The notes below the pieces were generated by a model. That model was not told the DNA's origin and did no database searches. It saw nothing but the letters and a program-made list of their open reading frames with translations. Below, piece by piece: positions 8,306 to 17,057 of a DNA stretch of 64,000 bases. The stretch covers positions 372,001 to 436,000 of the forward strand of contig NZ_WLYS01000004.1 of assembly GCF_011316935.1 (NCBI RefSeq). The letters are read 5' to 3'. The stretch comes from Sphingobacterium chungjuense. Its GTDB lineage: Bacteria > Bacteroidota > Bacteroidia > Sphingobacteriales > Sphingobacteriaceae. The translations under genes and the position numbers were made by a program. The stretch's first letter is position 1, and every line of letters begins with the position of its first letter.

Positions 8306-11300
8306 ATGAAAAGGCACCATATCTTAAAGATCCAGTTTTTCACGGGTGTTATCGCTGCCTACGCCATTTTGATCTACGCATTCGTTTATTATTTAAACAG
8401 ACAGAATGACTATGCCAAGACGACGTTGCAATACAGCGAGACATTTAGACAAAAGGCCGATGTATTGAGCAACTTTGAGAACCAGCTTTTGAATATCAAT
8501 CGGGTAAAATCTGACTTCCTCACGCGAGGATCTACCAATACGATATTGCAACTCAATCATTATATCCAAAAAGCAACTGGTCATCTCATCGAGTTTGAAC
8601 AATCTAATGACCTTTATAGCGGCAGTCTACCTGAGTTCGAAATGTTGCGCGGACTGCTTCGCCGCATCAGCCACCTCGACTCACTACAGCAAGTGATGAA
8701 AGATAAGACGCTTGATGAAAAAGCAGTTGCGCTCGCAGTTGAAGAGCAAATGATTCACAACACCTGTGACGTGGTGATAACGGCAATATTTGAGATCAAC
8801 AAACAAAAAATAAAGGAAGAAACACTTAAGTTACAAGATGCGATGTACGTAGTGCTTCCGCTAAACATAGTGGCTTTGCTCGCCATACTTTATGTGCTGT
8901 ATAGTACCTATATGATTAGCGAAAAGTTGCGTGTATCCACTATTCAAGAAAAACAAATCAAATCGGAGCTTACCATCGCAAATAAACGCTTTGAGAGCAC
9001 TAACTGGATTTTGGATAGAACCAACAGAATATACGATGAACTCATCGGTATTGATAAACTAGCGGATATTGCCGAGATCTCGCTCCGCAAGATTATGCGA
9101 TCGATGGAGCAAGCATTTTATGCAGGCGCTATTTACATCAAAGAAGAGCATAGTGACATCTTTGAACGCATCGCAATGATGGGCTTTGAAGATACTCAAG
9201 TTGTAACCAGTTTTAAAACTGGACAAGGCATCTTGGGAATGGCTGTACAGCACAATAAACAAAAAATCTATGAAGGATCAGAGGCCGAACACATCAAACT
9301 ATATTCTACCTTTATTGATCGGATCAATCCTCAGATTATATTAGTTCCCATTATCCACGATTCTGAAGTGGTAGGATTACTTGAATTGGCTCTCAAAATA
9401 GATTCGGAAAGTATCGATCGAACCACCGAATACCTCAGCCGTGCCACACGGATCATAGCGGCAGCTATCAAGTCGGGACAGAATCATGCGGTTGTTCAAA
9501 AATTATTGCTCACAACTCAAAAGCAAACAGAAGAATTAAGTGCGCAGCAAGAAGAATTGCGGATGACAAATGATGAATTAGTATACCAAACTAACCTTTT
9601 AGAATCCAGCGAAGAAGAATTACGCGTACAGCAAGAAGAGCTATCTCAAACAAATACCGAGCTGAATGCTAAGGCAAAAGAGCTAGAAAATCGTAACCAA
9701 GAGCTCAAAGAAGCTCAAAAAGTGGTAGAATCAAAAATTGCAGAGGTCGAACAAGCTAGCTTGTATAAATCGGAATTTATGGCCAACATGAGCCATGAGC
9801 TACGAACGCCATTGAATAGTATCTTGATATTGGCCAAATTGCTGGAAGAAAATAAGCACCACAACCTAAATGAAGATCAACGTAAACATGCAGCGGTAAT
9901 CTACAGCGCTGGGTCAGATCTCTTAGAACTAATCAATCAATTGTTAGATCTAGCAAAAATTGAATCTGGAAAAGTCGATGTGCTATCTGAAGTAATACAT
10001 ACTTCGGTATTAACACAAAATCTTGAAAACCTATTCAAGCAGACTGCAACACAGAAAAATATTCAATTCAATATAGAGACGTCCGAATTTCCGGATACGT
10101 TCATTTCAGACGAATATCGCTTAGAGCAGGTCATTAAAAATTTCTTATCAAACGCTTTCAAATTCACCAATGCGAATGGCTCTATATCTCTCAAATTGAC
10201 GCAAGAGAATGACCAGTTGTTATTTTCGGTAAAGGATACGGGCAAAGGAATTCCTGCAGAGAAAAGACAATTAATCTTTGAGGCTTTCCGACAGGAAGAT
10301 GGGTCTACCAGTAGAAAGTATGGTGGTACTGGACTTGGGCTTTCTATTAGTCTAGAAATTGCCGCCTTGCTCAACGGAAATATTCAGCTAGAAAGTGAAT
10401 TGGATAAAGGTAGTATTTTCACGTTATCTATACCTTTCAAGACATCTGTGGATGCTACAGCAGCAGTCGCTCCAGCACCAACAGTATCTTTGTCTAGCTC
10501 ACCTGCATTAGACGAGATCATACCTCACGTAGAGAAATTAAAAACGGCGCGAAGTATATTGATCGTGGAAGACGATATCAATTTTGCCTACATTTTAAAA
10601 GATTTTGCAGAACAATATTCCTTTGACGTGATGCTAGCGCACGATGGGCCGCAAGGGATTGAAATGGCAAAAACGCATTTACCCGACGCGATCATTCTGG
10701 ATGTGATGCTGCCTATCGCAGATGGATGGAATGTATTGCGTACGCTTAAGTCAGATCCGCAAACCCAAGGTATACCGATACACATGATGTCTGCAGCCAA
10801 TATCAAGCAAAAAGATACGCTAGAAAAAGGTGCCATCGGATTTTTGTCCAAACCGGTAACAGAACAAAATATTAAAAAAGCATTTTCTAATATTATTCTC
10901 AATATCGATCAAGACGTCAAAAAAGTACTACTGGTAGAAGATCAAGAGGTCATGAGTGAGTTTATTAAAAATTCTTTTGCCGAGCAAAACATCAATATAA
11001 TACAGGCTTTTACTAAGAAATCTGCATTAGAGAAATTACGGACAGAAGACAATATAGACTGTATCATTCTGGATATCACGTTGCCTGATAGTAGCGGACT
11101 TGGGTTGCTCGAGCAGATCAAAAAAGATGATGCATTCAAGAACATTCCCGTGATTATTAACACAGCGGAGGAATTGACAGCGGAGCAAACCGATCGAATC
11201 GCGCGATACACCAAATCGATGATCCATAAGGATGGAAAATCTACCGACAGACTGATCGATGAGGTCAATCTATTTCTGAACAAGATCAATAATGTAGATT

Positions 11301-11734
11301 ATGAACCGATCCGTAACAGCAAAAAGCTCGACAAAGCAACCTATACCGAAGCAAATAACCTGCGCGGCAAGCGCGTATTGGTTGTTGATGATGATATGCG
11401 GAATGTGTTTGCGTTGACTACGGCACTTAAAGAGCATGATCTTCATATTGAAATCGCGAACAACGGGAGAGAAGCACTTGATATCATTCAAAATCAAGAA
11501 CAACCTTTCAACATAGTCCTCATGGACGTCATGATGCCTGAAATGGATGGCTATAACGCTATTGAACATATCAGGAAAGAACCCAAATATGCTAGATTAC
11601 CCATTATTGCAGTAACGGCCAAAGCTATGCATGGAGACCATGAAAAATTGATACAACTTGGCGCAAATGATTATATCAGCAAGCCAATAGATATGGATAA
11701 ATTAATCGCTTTGATGCAAGTATGGTTAAGTTAA
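8306..11734 (+). CDS. Membrane hybrid sensor histidine kinase with three receiver domains
   Basis: 1142 residues. Order: transmembrane helix (about 8-30), a helical extracytoplasmic sensor resembling CHASE3 (about 35-175), a second transmembrane helix (about 178-200), and a GAF domain (about 235-385). A long coiled coil with two near-repeats of 'QQEELRMTNDEL/QQEELSQTNTEL' comes next (about 395-480). The HisKA domain has His497 in 'MSHELRTP', and HATPase_c follows (about 600-715, 'DTGKGIP', 'GTGLGLSIS'). Three receivers have phospho-acceptors Asp799, Asp923 and Asp1074. The second receiver lacks the usual Lys-Pro loop and may be degenerate. I start at ATG 8306; the upstream TTG at 8210 would add 32 residues before the first transmembrane helix. 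It overlaps the CheR gene by 13 nt, so kinase and methyltransferase are translationally linked. The signal is unknown. Confidence 0.92.
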   Translation: MKRHHILKIQFFTGVIAAYAILIYAFVYYLNRQNDYAKTTLQYSETFRQKADVLSNFENQLLNINRVKSDFLTRGSTNTILQLNHYIQKATGHLIEFEQSNDLYSGSLPEFEMLRGLLRRISHLDSLQQVMKDKTLDEKAVALAVEEQMIHNTCDVVITAIFEINKQKIKEETLKLQDAMYVVLPLNIVALLAILYVLYSTYMISEKLRVSTIQEKQIKSELTIANKRFESTNWILDRTNRIYDELIGIDKLADIAEISLRKIMRSMEQAFYAGAIYIKEEHSDIFERIAMMGFEDTQVVTSFKTGQGILGMAVQHNKQKIYEGSEAEHIKLYSTFIDRINPQIILVPIIHDSEVVGLLELALKIDSESIDRTTEYLSRATRIIAAAIKSGQNHAVVQKLLLTTQKQTEELSAQQEELRMTNDELVYQTNLLESSEEELRVQQEELSQTNTELNAKAKELENRNQELKEAQKVVESKIAEVEQASLYKSEFMANMSHELRTPLNSILILAKLLEENKHHNLNEDQRKHAAVIYSAGSDLLELINQLLDLAKIESGKVDVLSEVIHTSVLTQNLENLFKQTATQKNIQFNIETSEFPDTFISDEYRLEQVIKNFLSNAFKFTNANGSISLKLTQENDQLLFSVKDTGKGIPAEKRQLIFEAFRQEDGSTSRKYGGTGLGLSISLEIAALLNGNIQLESELDKGSIFTLSIPFKTSVDATAAVAPAPTVSLSSSPALDEIIPHVEKLKTARSILIVEDDINFAYILKDFAEQYSFDVMLAHDGPQGIEMAKTHLPDAIILDVMLPIADGWNVLRTLKSDPQTQGIPIHMMSAANIKQKDTLEKGAIGFLSKPVTEQNIKKAFSNIILNIDQDVKKVLLVEDQEVMSEFIKNSFAEQNINIIQAFTKKSALEKLRTEDNIDCIILDITLPDSSGLGLLEQIKKDDAFKNIPVIINTAEELTAEQTDRIARYTKSMIHKDGKSTDRLIDEVNLFLNKINNVDYEPIRNSKKLDKATYTEANNLRGKRVLVVDDDMRNVFALTTALKEHDLHIEIANNGREALDIIQNQEQPFNIVLMDVMMPEMDGYNAIEHIRKEPKYARLPIIAVTAKAMHGDHEKLIQLGANDYISKPIDMDKLIALMQVWLS

Positions 11735-12558
11735 AAGGTGAACCGGCATACTTATCATTTGAAGAGTTAGAGGAGATCATAGGATTACTTAGGCAAACAT
11801 CAGGCTTCGATTTATCTGGATATAGCCGATCATCTCTAAAAAGAAGGATTCAGCGCGTGATGGGTCTGGATCGAATGGATTTTGTTGATCTCAAAAATGC
11901 GCTAGTGAACGCGCCGGGTTTTCAGACCTATCTCATGTACGAGATTACTGTTAACGTGACGGAAATGTTTAGAGATCCAGATTTTTTCCAAGCACTGCAT
12001 GCGCTTGTTATCCCCTATTTACGCACGTTTCCACGAGTCAAAATTTGGAGTGCAGGCTGCGCTAGTGGGGAGGAAGTGTATTCGTTAGCGATTTTATTGT
12101 TACAGAATAAATTGTACGAACGTTCTTTTATTTACGGAACAGACGTGAACTCTCATATTATTGAAGTCGCCAAAAAAGGCATTTATCCTTTACAAAAAAT
12201 CAAGACATACACCGAGAATTTTAACCACTATACGACCGAAGAATCCTTTTCTAAATACTATACCGTAAAGTATGATATGGCTATCATATCCAACCACTTA
12301 CGTAGCAACACCCTGTTCTCGACCCACAATCTAGTCTCAGATTCTGTATTCAACGAATTTCAGTTGATCACGTGCAGAAACGTGATGATATATTTTGACC
12401 ACAATTTGCAGAGTCGAGTACTAGAATTGCTCTATAATTCGCTCTCTCCTTTTGGCTTTCTCTGTCTTGGTGCCAAAGAGAATTTAACGAATCATCCTAT
12501 TATCGATAAGTTTAGGATCATTAGTCGCAAACACAACATCTACCAAAAAATAAAATAG
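11722..12558 (+). CDS. CheR-type protein-glutamate O-methyltransferase
   Basis: 278 residues, CheR length. The N-terminal helical domain contains 'FDLSGYSRSSLKRRIQRVMG'. The SAM-binding domain shows 'IWSAGCASGEEVYSLA', 'IYGTDVNSHIIEVAKKGIYP' and 'ITCRNVMIYFD'. CheR methylates glutamates of chemoreceptors using SAM. No chemoreceptor, CheA, CheW or CheB gene is nearby; instead the gene overlaps a hybrid kinase (13 nt) and is followed 104 bp later by another. This indicates a chemosensory-like module that controls something other than flagellar motility, with the kinase's helical coiled-coil region as a possible substrate. That last point is inference. Confidence 0.9.
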   Translation: MVKLKGEPAYLSFEELEEIIGLLRQTSGFDLSGYSRSSLKRRIQRVMGLDRMDFVDLKNALVNAPGFQTYLMYEITVNVTEMFRDPDFFQALHALVIPYLRTFPRVKIWSAGCASGEEVYSLAILLLQNKLYERSFIYGTDVNSHIIEVAKKGIYPLQKIKTYTENFNHYTTEESFSKYYTVKYDMAIISNHLRSNTLFSTHNLVSDSVFNEFQLITCRNVMIYFDHNLQSRVLELLYNSLSPFGFLCLGAKENLTNHPIIDKFRIISRKHNIYQKIK

Positions 12559-12633
12559 CAGAATAACAGGCGTGCAAGACACTGACTAACAACTTAATAG
12601 CCCCTGCTTAACATCTTTCGTAAAATAATTGAC

Positions 12634-12641
12634 TACTTTTG
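12634..12641 (+). promoter_or_regulatory. Candidate -7 promoter box of the second hybrid kinase
   Basis: TACTTTTG matches TANNTTTG exactly, 21 nt before ATG 12663. A TTTCG at 12616-12620 is a weak -33 candidate. It suggests that the second kinase can be expressed separately from the first two genes. Confidence 0.45.
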
Positions 12642-12662
12642 TAACGTCAACCAGTGAGGAGC

Positions 12663-14270
12663 ATGAAAAAGATTAATTTACTTATACTAGATGATCGCGA
12701 AGAAAACATCATCAGTTTGCGTGCTTTATTAGAAGAGTTGGATGACTTGCACATCATAGCGCACACTGATCCTAATGAAGCGCTCAAGGTGTGTTGGCAT
12801 GAAGATATTACCATTGCTATGGTAGATGTACAGATGCCAAAGATGAATGGTTTTGAGTTTGTTTCCCTACTTAAATCAAATCAAAAGACCAATCACATCA
12901 TGGTCATTATGGTGACGGCCATTTCTAAAGAAGAACGCTATTTACTAGAAGGCTTACGAAGTGGAGCGATTGATTATTTGTATAAACCGCTTAATCCAGA
13001 GATCACACGCGCTAAAGTACGATCTTTTATACATCAAGTCCGTTTACAAGAAGAAATAAAACAAAAAAATATAGCCTTAGAAGTATCTGGCAAGGAGCTT
13101 TTGCTGGCGAAGGAAGAGGCGGAGCATGCTCGAAAGTCCAAAGAAATCTTTCTAGCCAATATGAGTCACGAAATACGGACACCGATAAACGGTATCATGA
13201 GCGTGATCCATGTATTAAAAACTTCGCCACTTAGCAACGAACAATTAGAATGGCTGGGCATATTAGACAATGCGTCGCAATCCCTTTTAGTGATTATCAA
13301 TGACATATTGGATCTATCCCGAATTGATTCGGGCAAGTTCAAAATCGAGATGGAAGATTTCTCACTTACCAAGTTCATTGATAATATGGATCGCATGTTT
13401 AAGGTGAAAGCGGACCATAAAGACCTACATTTTATAGTAGAGAAGGAAGGAGATTTACCAGACAATGTGGTTTTTGATGCTTTGCGTCTTCAACAGATCG
13501 TGACTAATTTCATTTCTAATAGTCTCAAATTTACAGAGCAAGGGAGCATTACATTCAATGTTAAGCTATTGGACATTGGTCCGAAAGGATACTTGATTCG
13601 TTTTACCGTCACAGATACCGGCATTGGCATACTTACCGATCATCTGCCTAAAATATTCCAACCTTTTGAACAGGGAGACGGCGCCATCACCAAGCGATAC
13701 GGTGGTACTGGACTCGGATTGGCAATTGTGAAACAATTGGCTGAATTATTAGATGGAGAAGTTGGGTCAAAGAGCGATGTGGGAATAGGGTCAAGCTTTT
13801 ACTTTGAAGCTTGGTTTCAAAAAAGTAAAACCGAGCAAACTCAAAAACCAAATGAACCCTATATTAATTTCCCAAAATTAGATGGTGTACAAATTTTGGT
13901 GGCAGAAGACAATGACCTAAATGCGTTTATGCTGGCACATATGCTGAAGACTTGGAATTGCGAAGTGGATATTGTAAAAGATGGCCAGCAGGCATTAGAC
14001 GCCGTGTTGCACAAAACATACGATCTCGTTTTGATGGATACGCATATGCCTGTCATGAGTGGCTTTGATGCCATCAAGGCCATCAAAGCACTAGACGATC
14101 TCGAAAAGAACAGCATGCCTATCATCACCATTTCGGCTTCTGTACTTGCCCACGAACAAGCTGCAGCCTACGAGGTAGGCGCACGATACGTTATTGTAAA
14201 ACCGTTTGATCCCGTAGATCTTTACAGTAAAATATCCAGCGTAGTAGAAACAAGTACGACCGAAAATTGA
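12663..14270 (+). CDS. Cytoplasmic hybrid kinase: receiver - HisKA - HATPase - receiver
   Basis: 535 residues with no membrane segment. An N-terminal receiver (phospho-acceptor Asp55, 'AMVDVQMPKMNG', Lys in 'YLYKPLNP') is joined by a short coiled coil to HisKA (His169 in 'MSHEIRTPING'). HATPase_c ('DTGIGI', 'GTGLGLAIV') and a C-terminal receiver (Asp459 in 'LVLMDTHMPVMSG') follow. The architecture is that of a phosphorelay node that receives phosphate from another kinase, probably the membrane kinase upstream. I start at ATG 12663 rather than the GTG at 12654. No DNA-binding output domain is present, so the final output lies elsewhere. Confidence 0.9.
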   Translation: MKKINLLILDDREENIISLRALLEELDDLHIIAHTDPNEALKVCWHEDITIAMVDVQMPKMNGFEFVSLLKSNQKTNHIMVIMVTAISKEERYLLEGLRSGAIDYLYKPLNPEITRAKVRSFIHQVRLQEEIKQKNIALEVSGKELLLAKEEAEHARKSKEIFLANMSHEIRTPINGIMSVIHVLKTSPLSNEQLEWLGILDNASQSLLVIINDILDLSRIDSGKFKIEMEDFSLTKFIDNMDRMFKVKADHKDLHFIVEKEGDLPDNVVFDALRLQQIVTNFISNSLKFTEQGSITFNVKLLDIGPKGYLIRFTVTDTGIGILTDHLPKIFQPFEQGDGAITKRYGGTGLGLAIVKQLAELLDGEVGSKSDVGIGSSFYFEAWFQKSKTEQTQKPNEPYINFPKLDGVQILVAEDNDLNAFMLAHMLKTWNCEVDIVKDGQQALDAVLHKTYDLVLMDTHMPVMSGFDAIKAIKALDDLEKNSMPIITISASVLAHEQAAAYEVGARYVIVKPFDPVDLYSKISSVVETSTTEN

Positions 14271-14348
14271 CGTTTAAAAAATTCTCATGTAGCTGCTTTC
14301 TAACGAATAATACTTAAATTCGTCTTGTAATACATACAAATATAGACT

Positions 14349-14879
14349 ATGAAAAAAATATTTATTGCCCCTATCGCGGCTTTAGCATTTGGCTTAGCAT
14401 CTTGTGGCGGCAACACAGATTCAGACAAAAAAGAAAATACACCTTCTGAAGAAGCAGCACCAGTATCCCCTGCCGCAACCGTACCTGGCATCGAGAATGT
14501 AGAATTATCCAACAATTGGACAGTTCAAGGTAATGATCAAATGAAATTTGATGTCAATTTGATCCGCGTAAAAGCAGGCGAGCCAGTAGAGATTACGTTC
14601 AAAAACGCAGGCGAACTGCCTATCGAATCTATGGGACATAACCTTGTCGTATTGAAACCAACAGTAGACATTCCTACTTTCGGCGGCGAAGCGGCTGGTG
14701 CTCCAGACAACGAGTACATTCCAAAATCGTCTCTAAGCTCTATCATCGCGCACACAAAATTATTAGGCCCAGGTCAAGAAGATAAGATCACATTCACTTT
14801 GGAAGCTGGCGTTTATCCATATATCTGCAGCTTCCCAGGTCACTTCGGGATCATGCAGGGTAAAATCGTTGCCGAGTAA
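14349..14879 (+). CDS. Azurin/plastocyanin-like cupredoxin lipoprotein
   Basis: 176 residues. A signal peptide ends in a lipobox (GLASC, Cys19), followed by a low-complexity linker (about 22-48) and a cupredoxin domain. Copper ligands are visible: His in 'SMGHNLVV', then Cys, His and Met in the C-terminal 'YICSFPGHFGIMQGKI', in the order and spacing of azurin. It should be a lipid-anchored blue-copper electron carrier in the periplasm, feeding or accepting electrons from cytochromes; the partner is not visible here. It has its own terminator just downstream and stands alone. Confidence 0.92.
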   Translation: MKKIFIAPIAALAFGLASCGGNTDSDKKENTPSEEAAPVSPAATVPGIENVELSNNWTVQGNDQMKFDVNLIRVKAGEPVEITFKNAGELPIESMGHNLVVLKPTVDIPTFGGEAAGAPDNEYIPKSSLSSIIAHTKLLGPGQEDKITFTLEAGVYPYICSFPGHFGIMQGKIVAE

Positions 14880-14899
14880 TAGCAAAATCAGCGATAAAG

Positions 14900-14934
14900 A
14901 AAACGACAATCTGTACAGATTGTCGTTTTTTTTT
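14900..14934 (+). terminator. Terminator of the cupredoxin gene
   Basis: A perfect palindrome (14900-14928 region) centred on TGTACA forms a stem of about 12 bp and is followed by nine T's (14926-14934). Confidence 0.9.
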
Positions 14935-14986
14935 AACAATAACGTAAATTTCCAACTATCCGATTCGATCATTCTTAATTTAATCG

Positions 14987-14994
14987 TATTTTTG
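14987..14994 (+). promoter_or_regulatory. Candidate lpdA -7 promoter box
   Basis: TATTTTTG is an exact TANNTTTG match, 22 nt upstream of ATG 15017. It directly follows the cupredoxin terminator, so lpdA appears to be its own transcription unit. Confidence 0.5.
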
Positions 14995-15016
14995 TGTAGA
15001 GAAAAAACACGACTAT

Positions 15017-16423
15017 ATGCAGTATGACGTAATTGTAATCGGAAGTGGGCCAGGCGGCTATGTAGCCGCTATCCGTTGCGCTCAACTTGGCCTTAAAACC
15101 GCTGTTATTGAAAAATACAGCACTTTTGGTGGAACCTGTCTAAATGTAGGCTGTATTCCTTCCAAAGCATTATTAGACACATCAGAACACTATCATAATG
15201 CTGCACACAACTTTGCAGATCACGGCATCAGTCTAGACAGCTTGAAGATCGATGTTAAGAAAATGATCGATCGCAAAAATGATGTTATCTCACAAAACAC
15301 CGCCGGCATTACCTTCCTATTCAAGAAAAACAAGATTGATAGCTTTGAAGGCATGGGTTCTTTTGTGGACAAAAACACCATTAAAATTGAAAAAGAAGGT
15401 GCGGATGCACAAGAGATAAAAGGTAAAAACATCATCATCGCGACAGGTTCGAAACCTACCGCTTTGCCATTCTTACCTGTCGACAAAAAGAGAATCATCA
15501 CCTCTACTGAAGCTTTGCAACTTCAAGAAATCCCAAAAAGCTTGATCGTAATTGGTGGCGGCGTGATCGGATTGGAATTGGGCTCAGTATACGCGCGCCT
15601 AGGATCAAAAGTGTCTGTGGTAGAATATGCTAAATCTATTATTCCTACGATGGACGCCTCTTTAGGCAAAGAGCTGCAGCGTGTTTTAAAAAAACAATTG
15701 GGTTTTGAATTCTTCTTGGGTCACAAAGTAACAGGTGCTACTACCAAAGGTAAAGAGGTAACTGTAACAGCAGAAGATGCCAAAGGCAACGAAGTATCTT
15801 TCCAAGGCGATTACTGCATCGTAGCAGTAGGTCGTACAGCTTATACGGAAGGCTTAGGCTTAGATAAAATTGGTATTGAAACCGAAGAACGCGGTAACAA
15901 GATCCCCGTAAATGAGCATTTGGAAACATCGGTAGAAGGCGTTTATGCAATCGGTGACGTGATCAAAGGTGCTATGCTAGCACACAAAGCAGAAGATGAA
16001 GGTATCTTTGTGGCAGAGCGTATTGCTGGACAAAAACCACACATTGACTACAATGCGATCCCTGGAGTTGTATATACTTGGCCAGAAGTGGCAGCTGTTG
16101 GACAAACAGAAGAGCAACTAAAAGAAGCTGGTAAAAAATATAAAACAGGCAATTTTTCATTCAAAGCATCTGGCCGTGCGAAAGCATCTGGCGATACCGA
16201 TGGATTTGTGAAAGTATTAGCGGATGCTGAGACCGATGAGGTATTAGGTGTACACATGATTGGCCCACGTGCAGCAGATATGATTGCGGAGGCTGTAATG
16301 GCATTAGAATACCGTGCATCTGCAGAAGATATTGGTCGTATCTGTCACGCTCACCCAACTTATACGGAAGCGTTTAAAGAAGCCGCATTGGCCGCTACAG
16401 ACAATCGAGCAATACACGCTTAG
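15017..16423 (+). CDS. lpdA: Dihydrolipoyl dehydrogenase
   Basis: 468 residues, normal length. FAD-binding 'GSGPGGYVAAIR' is followed by the redox disulfide in 'GGTCLNVGCIPSK' (Cys41, Cys46). The NAD-binding 'VIGGGVIGLELGSVY' lies near residue 180, with 'YAIGDV' at about 315. The C-terminal active-site pair is His446/Glu451 in 'HAHPTYTEA'. The enzyme reoxidises dihydrolipoyl groups of the E2 subunits of the 2-oxoacid dehydrogenases (and glycine cleavage H protein) in the cytoplasm. No E1/E2 gene is adjacent. Flanked by a promoter box and a strong terminator, it is a single-gene unit. Confidence 0.96.
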   Translation: MQYDVIVIGSGPGGYVAAIRCAQLGLKTAVIEKYSTFGGTCLNVGCIPSKALLDTSEHYHNAAHNFADHGISLDSLKIDVKKMIDRKNDVISQNTAGITFLFKKNKIDSFEGMGSFVDKNTIKIEKEGADAQEIKGKNIIIATGSKPTALPFLPVDKKRIITSTEALQLQEIPKSLIVIGGGVIGLELGSVYARLGSKVSVVEYAKSIIPTMDASLGKELQRVLKKQLGFEFFLGHKVTGATTKGKEVTVTAEDAKGNEVSFQGDYCIVAVGRTAYTEGLGLDKIGIETEERGNKIPVNEHLETSVEGVYAIGDVIKGAMLAHKAEDEGIFVAERIAGQKPHIDYNAIPGVVYTWPEVAAVGQTEEQLKEAGKKYKTGNFSFKASGRAKASGDTDGFVKVLADAETDEVLGVHMIGPRAADMIAEAVMALEYRASAEDIGRICHAHPTYTEAFKEAALAATDNRAIHA

Positions 16424-16438
16424 TTTTGAAACTATACG

Positions 16439-16470
16439 AAAGGGAAACAATAAGCTTGTTTCCCTTTTTT
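16439..16470 (+). terminator. lpdA terminator
   Basis: 12-bp arms (16439-16450 and 16456-16467) enclose a 5-nt loop, and a T-run extends to 16470, 16 nt after the stop codon. Confidence 0.9.
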
Positions 16471-16514
16471 AATGACTATGTCACAATATAATTAAACGCC
16501 AAGTTTTTTTACCT

Positions 16515-16916
16515 ATGAATTTTTACACGCGCAAATGGATCAAACCAGAAGATCTAAATCCTAACGGTAGCCTATTCGGAGGAACACTGCTTCGATGGAT
16601 AGACGAGGAAGCCGTAATTTACGCTATTGTACAATTGGAAAATCCCAACATCGTTACCAAATACATTTCGGAGATTAACTTTGTGAGTTCGGCGCGCACG
16701 GGGGATATTATCGAAATGGGCATCGAAGCGATTGATTTCGGCAGAACATCACTCACCATGCGTTGCGAGGTGCGGAACAAGATCACACGTAAGACGATCC
16801 TGTCTATTGACAAGTTGGTATTCGTAAACTTAAACGAAGAAGGCACACCAACTCCGCATGGCAAGACAGAGATTCACTACAATTATTTGGGAATCGAACC
16901 GGACAAGAGAGATTAG
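16515..16916 (+). CDS. Acyl-CoA thioesterase, hotdog fold (YciA/BACH type)
   Basis: 133 residues spanning one hotdog domain. The motif 'NPNGSLFGGTLLRWIDEEA' carries the Asn, Gly-Gly and catalytic Asp of the YciA/acyl-CoA hydrolase group, followed by the strand 'INFVSSARTGDIIEMG'. The protein would hydrolyse acyl-CoA thioesters to free acids and CoA in the cytoplasm; chain length preference cannot be read from sequence. It stands alone between the lpdA terminator and a bidirectional terminator. Confidence 0.85.
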   Translation: MNFYTRKWIKPEDLNPNGSLFGGTLLRWIDEEAVIYAIVQLENPNIVTKYISEINFVSSARTGDIIEMGIEAIDFGRTSLTMRCEVRNKITRKTILSIDKLVFVNLNEEGTPTPHGKTEIHYNYLGIEPDKRD

Positions 16917-17004
16917 ATTTTAACGCTATTAACTTTATCAACTCAAAAAGAAATAGATCGCATTGTCGTACTTTCGCGCGATGACGCGATGATTGCTAAA
17001 ATAC

Positions 17005-17040
17005 AAAAAAAGCCTTTCGGAAATCCGAAAGGCTTTTTTT
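17005..17040. terminator. Bidirectional terminator between thioesterase and sucC
   Basis: 16-bp perfect arms (17005-17020 and 17025-17040) have A's on the left and T's on the right, so it can terminate transcription on both strands between the convergent genes. Confidence 0.92.
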
Positions 17041-17057
17041 GTATTTGTACGTTAAAC

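Noticed and set aside
9538..9720. Coiled-coil repeat in the hybrid kinase as a DNA repeat array
   Set aside because: The near-repeat of 'QQEEL' segments is only a protein coiled-coil linker; the DNA copies are diverged and not an array.
16960..17040. Possible small RNA ending at the bidirectional terminator (a TACTTTCG-like box upstream of it)
   Set aside because: The box has one mismatch, there is no -33 element at proper distance, and the hairpin is already explained as a terminator for two genes.
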